Assembly (NCBI GenBank): GCA_029246705.1
Contig: JAQWMQ010000035.1
Span: forward strand, 124,001-188,000
Reading direction: 5' to 3'
Source of the DNA: Phycisphaerales bacterium
GTDB lineage: Bacteria > Planctomycetota > Phycisphaerae > Phycisphaerales > SM1A02
DNA: 64,000 nucleotides
In this document: one piece after another, positions 28,870-37,181 of the stretch
How positions within the stretch are numbered: position 1 is the stretch's first letter
Layout: each line of letters starts with the position of its first letter
Program-made: the position numbers and the translations under genes
Notes under the pieces: generated by a model
What the model was told of the DNA's origin: nothing
The model's input: only the letters and a program-made list of their open reading frames with translations
The model's database searches: none

Positions 28870-30009
28870 ATGCCCAAGGCTGTCGTTCTCGGTTGTGGCA
28901 AGGTCGGTTCCGTCATGGCACGCGATCTCGCAGGATCTGAAGGCTGGACCGTGGTCTCCGCCGACCCGTCGGAGGATTCACTCGCCCAGGTCTCGGGGCT
29001 CGAGGACATCGAGACCCGCTGCGTGGACTGTTCCGACCAGGACGTCGTCCGCGAGCTGGCGGAATCACATGACATCGTGCTCGGCGCCCTGCCCTCGACG
29101 CTGGGCTACCGGGCGATGGAGACCACCATCCGCACCGGCACGCCGATGTGCGACATCTCCTTCATGACCGACGACTTCCTCGCCCTGGACGAACTCGCGA
29201 AGGAACACGGCGTGACCGTGATCCCCGACTGCGGCGTCGCTCCCGGCATGAGCAACATGCTCTCGGGCTGGGGGGTCTCGAAGCTCGACCGCGCCGACTT
29301 CGTCGAGATCCTGGTGGGCGGCATCCCGCGCGAGCGCTTCCAACCCTGGGAGTACAAGGCGGGCTTCTCCCCCTACGACGTGATCGAGGAGTACGTGCGC
29401 CCCTCGCGGGTCGTCGAGAACGGCGAGATCGTCATCAAGGAAGCGCTGTCGGAGCCGGAACTGATCGACTTCCCCGGTATCGGCACCCTTGAATCCTTCA
29501 ATACCGACGGCCTGCGCACCCTGGCGGAGACCCTCGACGTCCCCACCATGCGGGAGCGCACCATGCGCTACCCCGGACACATCGCGCTGGCCCGCGCCTT
29601 CCGCGACACCGGCCTCTTCAGCGAGGAACCGGTCGAGGTCGACGGCGTCCAGGTGGTGCCCCGGGCGCTGCTGGCGAAGCTTCTCTTCCCGAAGTGGACC
29701 TTCGAACCGATGGAGGAGGACATCACCGTGATGCGGGTCGTGGTCGAGGGCGAACTCGACGGCGTACCCACCCGGTTGAAGTGGGACCTGCTGGATCGGC
29801 TCGACCCGGTGACCGGGTTCACCAGCATGTCGCGCACCACCGGCTTCACCTGCACCGTCGTCGCTCGGATGATGATGGACGGCACCCTGAAGACCCCCGG
29901 CGTCTTCGCCCCGGAGATGATCGCCACCGAGGACGGCATTCTCGATGCGATCCTCGCCGGCCTGGCCGAACGCGGCGTCCACTACACCGCGCACATGGAA
30001 TCCCAGTGA
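28870..30009 (+). CDS. Saccharopine dehydrogenase-like oxidoreductase
   Basis: A 379-residue protein with an N-terminal Rossmann fold (VVLGCGKVGSVMARDLA) and the saccharopine dehydrogenase middle and C-terminal domains. Motifs include VLGALPSTLGYRAMETTI, CDISFMTDD, IPDCGVAPGMSNML and RYPGHIALARAFRDTGL; the DCGVAPG and MRYPGH segments are typical of the Lys9/saccharopine reductase group. It probably acts in lysine metabolism by interconverting saccharopine and an aminoadipate semialdehyde; homologues also serve other amino acids. Arg codons are almost only CGC and CGG, unlike many neighbours. Confidence 0.85.
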   Translation: MPKAVVLGCGKVGSVMARDLAGSEGWTVVSADPSEDSLAQVSGLEDIETRCVDCSDQDVVRELAESHDIVLGALPSTLGYRAMETTIRTGTPMCDISFMTDDFLALDELAKEHGVTVIPDCGVAPGMSNMLSGWGVSKLDRADFVEILVGGIPRERFQPWEYKAGFSPYDVIEEYVRPSRVVENGEIVIKEALSEPELIDFPGIGTLESFNTDGLRTLAETLDVPTMRERTMRYPGHIALARAFRDTGLFSEEPVEVDGVQVVPRALLAKLLFPKWTFEPMEEDITVMRVVVEGELDGVPTRLKWDLLDRLDPVTGFTSMSRTTGFTCTVVARMMMDGTLKTPGVFAPEMIATEDGILDAILAGLAERGVHYTAHMESQ

Positions 30010-30086
30010 CTGGGTGAACCAACGACTTCGCTGCTCGGCTGACACCCCAGCACCCCACCTCGAACCGGTCCGCAAGGAGGCGAACC

Positions 30087-30905
30087 GTGTCCAACGAGAC
30101 CATCCAGCATCTCGAACTGAAACGACTCGCCGTCGAGTGGCTGCGCCGCCTGGGCTGCAGTGCGGTCGCGACCGAGGTGCGCTGCCCGATCTCGCGCTGG
30201 CGGGTCGACGTCGCAGGTTGGTTCGACGGCGTCGATTCCGCGGCCGACCGCCGAAGACAGGGTCGTCTCGCGGAGGCCTCCCCCCTCTTCAGTTCCCACG
30301 ACGTGGAACGCGGTGCGGACCGTGCACGCACCATCATCATCGAATGCAAGCAGGCGCGTTCGGATTTCCTGCGTGACGACGCCGATCGCGACGAACTGCT
30401 GCGCGCACGCACGCACCTGGAAAGCCGCCGCAGCGAGATCGAGGAACAGCGGGTGAAGCCGCGCGAACCGCACCTCCGCCGCGGGGGCACGGCGCTCTTC
30501 CCCGAGATGGAGACCTGGGACTTCGCCGCGAGTCGGATCGATTCCTACCGGCGCGTGCTGCGCGAACTGCGGCAGATCGACAAGCGCCTGCACGGCGAGA
30601 CGAAGTTCGGGCTGCTTCCCCAGTACCACCTCGCCGACCACCTCTACCTCTTCACCCCGAGCGGGCTGATCCGAAAACCGGAACTGCCGCGCGGCTGGGG
30701 CCTGCTCGAAGCCAGCGGCATGCGGCTGCGTCATCCCATGCCGATCGAAGACGATGCGCCCCTGCCGATGCGCGAACGCTTCGCCGCACCCGCGCTTGAT
30801 GCCCCGGTCGACCGACGCGTCCGGCTGCTGCGCAACATCGCGGTGGCGGCATCGCGGCCCCCGGCAGGCCGTCCTGAGGCGGTTTCCGAACGTCGATCCA
30901 CCTGA
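30087..30905 (+). CDS. Putative PD-(D/E)XK-type nuclease
   Basis: A 272-residue soluble protein. The region 12-95 has the layout of a restriction-endonuclease-like core. It opens with a helix (HLELKRLAVEWLRRLGC), then EVRCPISRWRVDVAGW (the D-x-V-A position of the catalytic Asp) and RTIIIECKQARSDFLRDDAD (the E-x-K pair). This resembles the MmcB-type putative DNA-repair nucleases. The C-terminal half is basic and shows TKFGLLPQYHLADHLYLFTPSGLI. Strong Shine-Dalgarno AAGGAGG six bases before the GTG at 30087 fixes the start. DNA cleavage is inferred from the motif and untested. It precedes tRNA-Glu, with no integrase nearby. Confidence 0.6.
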   Translation: MSNETIQHLELKRLAVEWLRRLGCSAVATEVRCPISRWRVDVAGWFDGVDSAADRRRQGRLAEASPLFSSHDVERGADRARTIIIECKQARSDFLRDDADRDELLRARTHLESRRSEIEEQRVKPREPHLRRGGTALFPEMETWDFAASRIDSYRRVLRELRQIDKRLHGETKFGLLPQYHLADHLYLFTPSGLIRKPELPRGWGLLEASGMRLRHPMPIEDDAPLPMRERFAAPALDAPVDRRVRLLRNIAVAASRPPAGRPEAVSERRST

Positions 30906-30909
30906 ATGC

Positions 30910-30938
30910 TGGACCGCCAACTCGGTGATCGTTATCCT
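30910..30938 (+). promoter_or_regulatory. Candidate sigma70-type promoter for tRNA-Glu
   Basis: TGGACC (30910-30915) and TATCCT (30933-30938) have a 17-base spacer and lie 12 bases before the tRNA 5' end. The -35 matches the consensus at 4 of 6 positions, so this is a weak prediction. Confidence 0.35.
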
Positions 30939-30950
30939 TCAGGACTCGCT

Positions 30951-31025
30951 GGCCCCTTCGTCTAGTCAGGTCCAGGACACCAGGTTCTCATCCTGGTAAC
31001 AGGGGTTCGAATCCCCTAGGGGTCA
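30951..31025 (+). tRNA. tRNA-Glu (CUC anticodon)
   Basis: The 75-nt cloverleaf starts GGCCCCTTCGTC and closes with AGGGGTCA; the acceptor stem pairs with one G-U. The anticodon loop TTCTCAT gives CTC at 30987-30989. The T-stem is AGGGG TTCGAAT CCCCT. No 3' CCA is encoded. Confidence 0.95.
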
Positions 31026-31043
31026 TTGGCCAGAAGCCACCAC

Positions 31044-31075
31044 ACCGGCGTGCACGCAGTGCACGCCGGTTTTTT
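31044..31075. terminator. Strong terminator after tRNA-Glu
   Basis: ACCGGCGTGCAC (31044-31055) and GTGCACGCCGGT (31059-31070) form a perfect 12-bp stem with a 3-base loop, followed by TTTTT. It can serve the tRNA and possibly the convergent gene ending at 31109. Confidence 0.92.
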
Positions 31076-31108
31076 CATGGGTCGTTGAAAGTGTCGTCAC
31101 GCGCCGCT

Positions 31109-32359
31109 TCAGGCGCAGGGTCCCCACGCACTCAGCAGCTCAAGCAGATCGGCACCGTCGATCCGGCCGTCGCCGGTGAGGTCGAACTCGGGGGCCAGCG
31201 TGCCCCACGCACCGAGCAGGGTGTTCAGGTCCGCGCCGTCGACCACGCCGTCACCATTGAAATCCGCCGGACACGCGTCGGGACCATCGGGCAGCACCAC
31301 GACCCAGGCTTCCTGGAAGAAGAAGAGGCCTTCGTAGCCCCAGCCGCAGATCACCCGGCCGTCGTCGCTCATCGACATCGCTGCCGCCAGCGTGAAACCC
31401 GCGGGAATGCCCGCACCCAGTTCGTTGAGGTGATCCTTCAAGGCGACCAGTCCGGTCTTCGCCGACCAGTAGGTGGCGGTGAAGACCTGCGCGCCCCCGA
31501 AGCCCTCGCGCTGGAAACCGACGACCACCCGACCATCCTCGGTCACGTCGAGGGCACCACCGGTCGCCACCGCCGCGGTGGGCAACAGGCCGAGCAGCTG
31601 CAGACCGTCGTCCTCGCGGAGGACGAACGCGCCCGAAGTGGAATCGCTCGAGCCCTGCGCGGAACCGACCAGGATCGAGCCGTCACCATTCGAGCCGTTG
31701 ACTTCACCGTAGCCTTCGGTGTTGCCGGAAGTCCCTGCGAGCACCAGCGTCTCCTCCCAGTCCGCACCGCCCGGCGTCTCCTGCCAGGCCGCGGCACGAC
31801 GACCGCCGTTGCTCGCTTCGTCCCAGCCGCCGATCACGGTGCCGTCACCGGAGATGGTGTCCGCGCGCGACGAGAAGGGGCCGAGCTGCGGGAGTGCCCG
31901 CATGCCTTCGTTGCGCGTCCAGAGGAAGGCGCCCGCACTGCAGCCGTCCCAGCCGAGACCGACGCAACGCTGACCGTCTGAGGTGATGTCGTAGGCGCTG
32001 GAGAGACTCGAGTCGCAGCCGGAACTGCCGAGACCACCGAAGGCGATCCATCCGTCGCCCGCTTCATGGCGACCCGCTGAATTCCCACTGCCGTCGAGCA
32101 GATCCCCGACGATCAGGCTGCCGTCGCCGCTGGCGGCGATGGCGGCGGTGCCGCCGATATCGGTGCTGGACTGCGGCGTCCAGATGAACCCACCCCCACT
32201 GTCGTAGCCACCGACCACGATGGCGCCGTCGTCGGAGACACCGTAGGCCAGCCCCGACGCGATGCGTTCGAAGAGGATCTCCTTCTCCCCGGCAAGGGCG
32301 CCGGAAGCGGCCAGACCCAGGAGCAGCACGATGGACGATCGGATGGTGGGTGCAGTCAT
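31109..32359 (-). CDS. Secreted HAF-repeat protein with dockerin-like tail
   Basis: A 416-residue protein. The ATG at 32359 gives a clean signal peptide (VLLLGLAASGALAGE). The body has about six HAF-type propeller repeats, such as YGVSDDGAIVVGGYDSGGGF, DITSDGQRCVGLGW, TISGDGTVIGGW and MSMSDDGRVICGWGYEG. The C-terminus has two EF-hand-like loops (DFNGDGVVDGADLNTLLGAW and DLTGDGRIDGADLLELLSAW) ending in WGPCA. This is the same GC-type dockerin-like tail as in the gene at the left edge. The protein is probably exported and displayed by a shared system; its ligand is unknown. Confidence 0.8.
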   Translation of the reverse strand: MTAPTIRSSIVLLLGLAASGALAGEKEILFERIASGLAYGVSDDGAIVVGGYDSGGGFIWTPQSSTDIGGTAAIAASGDGSLIVGDLLDGSGNSAGRHEAGDGWIAFGGLGSSGCDSSLSSAYDITSDGQRCVGLGWDGCSAGAFLWTRNEGMRALPQLGPFSSRADTISGDGTVIGGWDEASNGGRRAAAWQETPGGADWEETLVLAGTSGNTEGYGEVNGSNGDGSILVGSAQGSSDSTSGAFVLREDDGLQLLGLLPTAAVATGGALDVTEDGRVVVGFQREGFGGAQVFTATYWSAKTGLVALKDHLNELGAGIPAGFTLAAAMSMSDDGRVICGWGYEGLFFFQEAWVVVLPDGPDACPADFNGDGVVDGADLNTLLGAWGTLAPEFDLTGDGRIDGADLLELLSAWGPCA

Positions 32360-32478
32360 GGTCTCAAAGATAGGTGAAGCCACCGGCTTTTCGGGGCAAA
32401 AACCATTTTGACGATCGAGACCCCTTCGTTCTCGGCCGTGAACCGTCATCCGAAGACGCTTGGTAGAATCTCTGGCAT

Positions 32479-32552
32479 GCCCCGGTAGCTCAGTTGGATA
32501 GAGCAGCGGACTTCTAATCCGCAGGTCGGAAGTTCGAATCTTCCCCGGGGTG
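32479..32552 (+). tRNA. tRNA-Arg (UCU anticodon)
   Basis: The 74-nt cloverleaf GCCCCGGTAGCTCAG ... CCGGGGTG has a G-U pair at the end of the acceptor stem. The loop CTTCTAA gives anticodon TCT at 32513-32515. The T-arm is GGAAG TTCGAAT CTTCC. No CCA is encoded. A possible -10 TAGAAT lies at 32464-32469, nine bases before the 5' end. Confidence 0.95.
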
Positions 32553-32620
32553 TTGAGGAGACGGGCGTTTCGGGCTCACCGGGTGATCGACCTTGAACCC
32601 TCTTGAGAAGACAGACCAGC

Positions 32621-33079
32621 ATGTTACGGACGGACGACTCTCCGGACCAATCAAGCCACCAGGCGGCGAAAGACGCCACGACGACATGGAACCTCTGGTT
32701 GACCCTCCAGTGGTCCATCGTCCTGGGGATACCGTTCCTGCTGCTGCTCCTCCTTCTGGAATTTCTCTTCACCGGTGGCCTGTCCCTGGATCCCGTCTAC
32801 CTGGTCACCGGGGTCTTGGGAATGAACCTGCTCTTCGAATGCGTGCGAGGCGTCCTCGGCCATGTCATGATGATGTTGCTGCTCCTCCTGGCCGTGGTGC
32901 TGGGCGAGTACCTGCTCAACGGAACCGTCACCTGGGGTGCCTTCAAGTTGTGGTTCACGATACTTGTGGTGCTGCTCTGCACGAAGTTCCTTCCGCGGGC
33001 CGATCCCGGACCATCAGCGCGCACCCGCGGCAGGAACGTTCGCAACGCCGAACATCCTTCCAACGAGAAATCCCCATGA
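32621..33079 (+). CDS. Hypothetical membrane protein
   Basis: A 152-residue protein with about three transmembrane segments: one near 31-55 (IVLGIPFLLLLLLLEFLF), one near 65-100 including MMMLLLLLAVVLGEYLL, and one in FKLWFTILVVLLC. The N-terminus is charged and the C-terminus is basic (TRGRNVRNAEHPSNEKSP). No family is recognised. The ATG at 32621 is used; an upstream TTG at 32603 in the same frame is an alternative start. It lies after tRNA-Arg and before another membrane protein. Confidence 0.55.
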   Translation: MLRTDDSPDQSSHQAAKDATTTWNLWLTLQWSIVLGIPFLLLLLLLEFLFTGGLSLDPVYLVTGVLGMNLLFECVRGVLGHVMMMLLLLLAVVLGEYLLNGTVTWGAFKLWFTILVVLLCTKFLPRADPGPSARTRGRNVRNAEHPSNEKSP

Positions 33080-33137
33080 CCGCTTTCGGAAGAAGATCGG
33101 CCGCGATCAGCAGGCACAACACCGTTGGAGCCATGCG

Positions 33138-33518
33138 ATGAACTCCATGCTCCCGCTCAACCCCTACCATTCGACACTGCTCTTCTTCAGTGGTTCCGCG
33201 CTGCTGGTCATGATGTTCCTGGTCCTGATCGCCGTCTGGCGGTTCCCGCTCTGGGTGCAGCTCATCACCGTCCTGTTGGGAATCGCCATCGTCTGGGGCG
33301 GACTCTTCATCGGGTCGGAACTGGGGTTCCGCAACTGGCAGGCGATGCCCAATGCTCCTGATGAGGCCTACGCCGATACCGCGCCGCTGGGCATGCTGAT
33401 CGCCGGGTGGCTTCCGGCCGGCTACTTCACCGCCGCCTGGTGGGGCGTTCTCAGCCTGATCGCCCTGGCAGTACGCCGGATCCGGCAACCCAAGCCTCCA
33501 CCACGGCTGCCGACCTGA
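33138..33518 (+). CDS. Hypothetical membrane protein
   Basis: A 126-residue protein with three likely transmembrane segments: STLLFFSGSALLVMMFLVLI near the start, VQLITVLLGIAIVWGGLFIG, and the C-terminal region GMLIAGWLPAGYFTAAWWGV to LSLIALAVRR. The C-terminus is short and basic (PKPPPRLPT). No family is recognised. The ATG at 33138 gives the hydrophobic start; an upstream in-frame reading to 32937 overlaps the previous gene and is not protein-like. Confidence 0.55.
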   Translation: MNSMLPLNPYHSTLLFFSGSALLVMMFLVLIAVWRFPLWVQLITVLLGIAIVWGGLFIGSELGFRNWQAMPNAPDEAYADTAPLGMLIAGWLPAGYFTAAWWGVLSLIALAVRRIRQPKPPPRLPT

Positions 33519-33582
33519 TTCGAACCGGGCTCGAGCCGCTCCAGGTTGCATTCTGTTCGGCTTCTGTTAGGGTCTTTCCCCC

Positions 33583-34005
33583 ATGAAGACCCCCGCACGC
33601 CCGGCCACCCAGACCACCGCGATCGCACGCCCGCTCCTCGCCTCCCGCGTGGAAGCGGGCTTTCCCTCCCCCGCCGACGACTACGTCGAACGCACCCTCG
33701 ACCTCAACGAGGAACTGATCACCCATCCGGCCGCGACGTTCTTCCTGCGCGCAGGGGGACGCTCGATGCTCGGCGCCGGGATCCACGACGGCGACCTGCT
33801 GGTGGTCGACCGCTCGAAGACCCCCGAAACGGGGATGGTCGTCGTCGCGGTGGTCGATGGTGAGTTCACCGTGAAGCGACTCACCCGCGGACCCGACGGC
33901 CCCACCCTCACCGCCGAACATCGCGGCTACCCACCGATTCCCATCGGTCCCGACACCGAGGTCACGATCTGGGGCGTGGTCACCTGGGTGCTTCACCGCC
34001 CGTGA
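33583..34005 (+). CDS. umuD: UmuD, self-cleaving subunit of DNA polymerase V
   Basis: A 140-residue S24-family protein. Close similarity to E. coli UmuD is visible: AGFPSPADDYVERTLDLNE, then HPAATFFLRAGGRSMLGAGI (catalytic Ser in GRSM) and DGEFTVKRLTR (catalytic Lys). The cleavage site is Ala-Gly (EAGFPSP), where E. coli has Cys-Gly, and LexA also uses Ala-Gly. Cleavage in RecA-dependent stress gives UmuD', which pairs with UmuC. It is followed by umuC 19 bases later. The upstream region holds no recognised LexA box. Confidence 0.92.
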   Translation: MKTPARPATQTTAIARPLLASRVEAGFPSPADDYVERTLDLNEELITHPAATFFLRAGGRSMLGAGIHDGDLLVVDRSKTPETGMVVVAVVDGEFTVKRLTRGPDGPTLTAEHRGYPPIPIGPDTEVTIWGVVTWVLHRP

Positions 34006-34024
34006 ACGGACCTCGGTGCACGCC

Positions 34025-35287
34025 ATGTACGCACTCGTCGACTGCAACAACTTCTACGCGTCCTGTGAACGCGTCTTCCAACCCGCACTCGAAGGCCGGC
34101 CGGTCATCGTGCTCTCGAACAACGACGGCTGCGTCGTCGCACGTTCCCAGGAAGCCAAGGACGTCGGCATCGCGATGGGTGAACCCTTCTTCAAGTGTCG
34201 GGAACGCATCCGTCGCCACCGCATCGCGGTGCGTTCCTCCAACTACACCCTGTACGAGGACATGTCCCGACGGGTGGTGCAGACGATCATGCGGTTCATC
34301 CCCGATGTCGAGATCTACTCGATCGACGAGGTCTTCCTCGATCTCGATCCGCTGGTCGGCCGTGATCTCGAAGCCCTCTGCCGGACCACGCGCGCCACCG
34401 TGCGGCAGTGGACGGGCATCCCCGTCTCGGTGGGGATCGCTCCCACCAAGACCCTGGCGAAACTCGCCAACCGAATCGCCAAGAAGACCCCCGGCACCGA
34501 CGGGGTGTACTGGTTCCCCGCCGGCGAGGCGGAACAGGCGCGCGTGCTGAAATCAGTGGCGATCGAGGATGTCTGGGGGATCGGGCGTCGCTGGTCCGCG
34601 CGCCTCCACGCGCTCGGGGTCCGGACCGCCCTGGACCTGAGCCGCATGCCCGCGAGCGAAGTGCGTCGCGGCTTCAACATCGTCGCGATGCACACCGCAC
34701 TCGAACTGCGCGGGGTGCCGTGCCAGGAACTGGAGGACGACCCGCAACTCCGCCAGACCCTGGTGCGCTCACGATCCTTCGGTCGGATGGTCTCGAGCTG
34801 GCCGGAGCTCTCCGAGGCGATCGCCTCCCACGCGATCCGCGCCGCCGAGAAACTGCGCCATGAAAACGCACGGGCCGGACACCTCTCGGTCTTCGTGCAC
34901 ACCAACCGGTTCCGCGAGGATCTCCCCCAGTACGGCGGCTCCGGTTCGTGCGAACTCCTGCCCGCGACCAGCACCACCCCGGTCATCCTGAGCAAGGCGC
35001 TCGAGATCGGGCAGCGACTCTGGCGCTCCGGCTTCCAGTACAAGAAGGCCGGGGTGATGCTCTCGGAGATCACCCGTGGTCCGGTCCAGGCCGGACTCTT
35101 CGAACAACGCGATGAACAGCGCGACGATCGACTCATGGGCACCATGGACCGCATCAATCGAAAGATGGGGTCCGGCACCCTGCGCCCCGCGGCAAGCAGT
35201 TTCAAGCCGCAGCGCTGGGCGATGGCCCAGGACCACCGTTCACCACGCTACACCACACGGTGGGATGAACTGCCCCGCACGCGATGA
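34025..35287 (+). CDS. umuC: UmuC, Y-family translesion DNA polymerase
   Basis: A 420-residue Y-family polymerase, the catalytic subunit of Pol V, which bypasses DNA lesions during the SOS response. Catalytic motifs are ALVDCNNFYASCERVFQP at the N-terminus and YSIDEVFLDLD in the palm; TIRRWTGIPVSVGIAPTKTL-like residues and the helix-hairpin-helix IEDVWGIGRRWSARL follow. The tail keeps the UmuC C-terminal region (RLMGTMDRINRKMGSGTLR and FKPQRWAMAQDHRSPRYTT). The ATG at 34025 is used; a GTG nine bases before it is in frame. The pair with umuD is an operon. Confidence 0.94.
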   Translation: MYALVDCNNFYASCERVFQPALEGRPVIVLSNNDGCVVARSQEAKDVGIAMGEPFFKCRERIRRHRIAVRSSNYTLYEDMSRRVVQTIMRFIPDVEIYSIDEVFLDLDPLVGRDLEALCRTTRATVRQWTGIPVSVGIAPTKTLAKLANRIAKKTPGTDGVYWFPAGEAEQARVLKSVAIEDVWGIGRRWSARLHALGVRTALDLSRMPASEVRRGFNIVAMHTALELRGVPCQELEDDPQLRQTLVRSRSFGRMVSSWPELSEAIASHAIRAAEKLRHENARAGHLSVFVHTNRFREDLPQYGGSGSCELLPATSTTPVILSKALEIGQRLWRSGFQYKKAGVMLSEITRGPVQAGLFEQRDEQRDDRLMGTMDRINRKMGSGTLRPAASSFKPQRWAMAQDHRSPRYTTRWDELPRTR

Positions 35288-35333
35288 CGCCGTTGTCGGT
35301 TGCCATGGTGCCGCACGTCCGTCATGACGCGAT

Positions 35334-37109
35334 TCAACCGGTACCGGACTGGATCCACGCGGTGATCTTCTGGATCTCTTCCGCGGTGAGCCCCGGTCCC
35401 CGGGGCGGCATCGCACCTTTTTCCCCGCGTGGCATGGAGATCCGCTGGAGGATCAGGCTGTCCTCCGGCTTGCCGGGGTCCACCAGTCGCTCGTCGCCAC
35501 GGGTCGCCAGGAGGTCATCGAACGTCACCAGCGTGAGGTCGGCCTTGGGCTTGCCGCCGGGGCCGTGACAGGCCCAGCAGTTCTTCTTGAGGATCGGTTC
35601 GATCGAGGTCTTGAAGGTCGCCGGATCAAGGGTCGTCGCCGACGACTCGACCGGTGTTTCGGTGGAAGACGGTTCGGTCGAGGGGAGCTGGTGGTGGACG
35701 ACCAGCTCGGGATGGGCTGCAAGGGCGGCGGCGACTCCGGCCGCGGTGACCGCGGTCTCGCCGGCGTAGATCGTCTTGATCGTCTTTGCACCTGCGAGGG
35801 TGAGCAGTCCGGCATCCTGCAGATCGGAACCGTAGAAGTTGACCACCTCGATCGCGGGCAGCGCGGCAAGGACGGTTGCCGCCGCATCACCGGTCCGGGT
35901 GTCCTTCAACTTGACCATGCGAAGAGCGTCGAAACCCGCGAGTTTCGCCACCCCGGCATCGGTCACCGCGGTGTTGCTCAGGTCCACCTCGACCAGGAGT
36001 GCCTGGAGTCCGTCGAGCATCGAGAGATCATCATCGGCGAACGGTGGCGTGATGCGGTGACTCAATCCGTTGGCATTGAATTCCAGGTCGGGGCCGTCCT
36101 GGGAGATCGGACGCGCGGAGACCCCACGCGCCTTGATCTTCTGCAGGATCGAAGCGGTGCCATCAGTCGAGGGCTCGGGTTCGCCCGCTGAAGCTGCCAC
36201 GGTGGCGACCGGCGTGGTGCTGACGGCGCTGTCTGCGAAGGGAGCGCCGGCATTGATCCAACCTCGAAGGGTGTTGATCTCGTCTTCAGTCAGACCGGAA
36301 CCTTCCTTCGAAGGTGGCATGGCATCCTCGTCGTCCCGGGGAAGAGTCACCACATGGAACAGCAGGCTGCCTTCGGGATCACCGGGCTTGATCATGACCA
36401 GGCCGTCGTGCTCCTCGAGCAGTTGCTTCCGGTTGCTCAGTCGAATCCCGGCCTTCGCACGCTTGCCGCGATCGGCGGGACCGTGACACTTCCAGCAGTG
36501 CTTCTCGAGGATCGGCGCGACCAGGGCCTGGAAGTCCGTGGCATCTGCCGACTCGATCGCAGGCTGGGAAACGGCGTCACTGTCCGACTGCGTGGTCGTC
36601 GATTCCGGGAAGAGCGCTTCCATCACCAGGGATCCGCCCCAGACCATCTCGCCACCGAAGTGGGCGGTCACCGCGACCAGGGCCGCCGCGACGAGAATGC
36701 CCGCCCGCACCGTCGCGGTCGCCCAGGTCCTTGGTCCGTACCAGGCGATGACGGAACAGATCGCGAGCAGGATGATCAGGCCCGCGGTGACGACACCGAG
36801 CCAGCGGTGCAGGGACAGCATCCACCCACCACCGTAGCCTTCGTCGGCGAGCCCCCAGCCACTCCATGCCGCCAGTGCCGAGGCGAAGGCCGCGACCACC
36901 AGGGAGATGACCGTGAACTGGGTCGGACGTTCCTGACGTGCCAGCATCGCGATGAACTCGACCACCGCAGCGGTGATCACCAGGGCGATCGGAAAGTGAA
37001 TCACCAGGGGGTGCAGCCCGTTCAGGGCCGACCACCAGTCCGGACCGGGTGGCAACGGGGTGGTCGGGGCGATGGAACTGGACACGGTCATGAGAACTTC
37101 GATCAGCAC
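35334..37109 (-). CDS. Membrane DUF2231 protein with two planctomycete-type cytochrome c domains
   Basis: A 591-residue protein starting at the GTG at 37109, chosen because AGAGGAG lies seven bases upstream. About four transmembrane segments fill residues 40-190 (DUF2231). The periplasmic part has a first haem site CWKCHG in ILEKHCWKCHGPADRGKRAK with LRGWINAGAPF, a leucine-rich-like region (VDLSNTAVTDAGVAKLAGFD, NFYGSDLQDAGLLTLAGAKT), then a second haem site CWACHG in ILKKNCWACHGPGG and the DDLLATRGDERLVDPGKPED stretch. The CxxCH modules resemble PSC1-type planctomycete cytochromes. Redox or binding function is inferred. Confidence 0.83.
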   Translation of the reverse strand: MLIEVLMTVSSSIAPTTPLPPGPDWWSALNGLHPLVIHFPIALVITAAVVEFIAMLARQERPTQFTVISLVVAAFASALAAWSGWGLADEGYGGGWMLSLHRWLGVVTAGLIILLAICSVIAWYGPRTWATATVRAGILVAAALVAVTAHFGGEMVWGGSLVMEALFPESTTTQSDSDAVSQPAIESADATDFQALVAPILEKHCWKCHGPADRGKRAKAGIRLSNRKQLLEEHDGLVMIKPGDPEGSLLFHVVTLPRDDEDAMPPSKEGSGLTEDEINTLRGWINAGAPFADSAVSTTPVATVAASAGEPEPSTDGTASILQKIKARGVSARPISQDGPDLEFNANGLSHRITPPFADDDLSMLDGLQALLVEVDLSNTAVTDAGVAKLAGFDALRMVKLKDTRTGDAAATVLAALPAIEVVNFYGSDLQDAGLLTLAGAKTIKTIYAGETAVTAAGVAAALAAHPELVVHHQLPSTEPSSTETPVESSATTLDPATFKTSIEPILKKNCWACHGPGGKPKADLTLVTFDDLLATRGDERLVDPGKPEDSLILQRISMPRGEKGAMPPRGPGLTAEEIQKITAWIQSGTG

Positions 37110-37181
37110 TGTGGATCTCCTCTGGTGGGAACAATCATATCGACCACCCACGCCGATTCGTGAGACGAATACCATGTAGCC

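Noticed and set aside
30951-31075. tRNA-Glu as an integration site for a mobile element
   Set aside because: No integrase and no repeated 3' tRNA end were seen nearby; the flanks are ordinary genes and a terminator.
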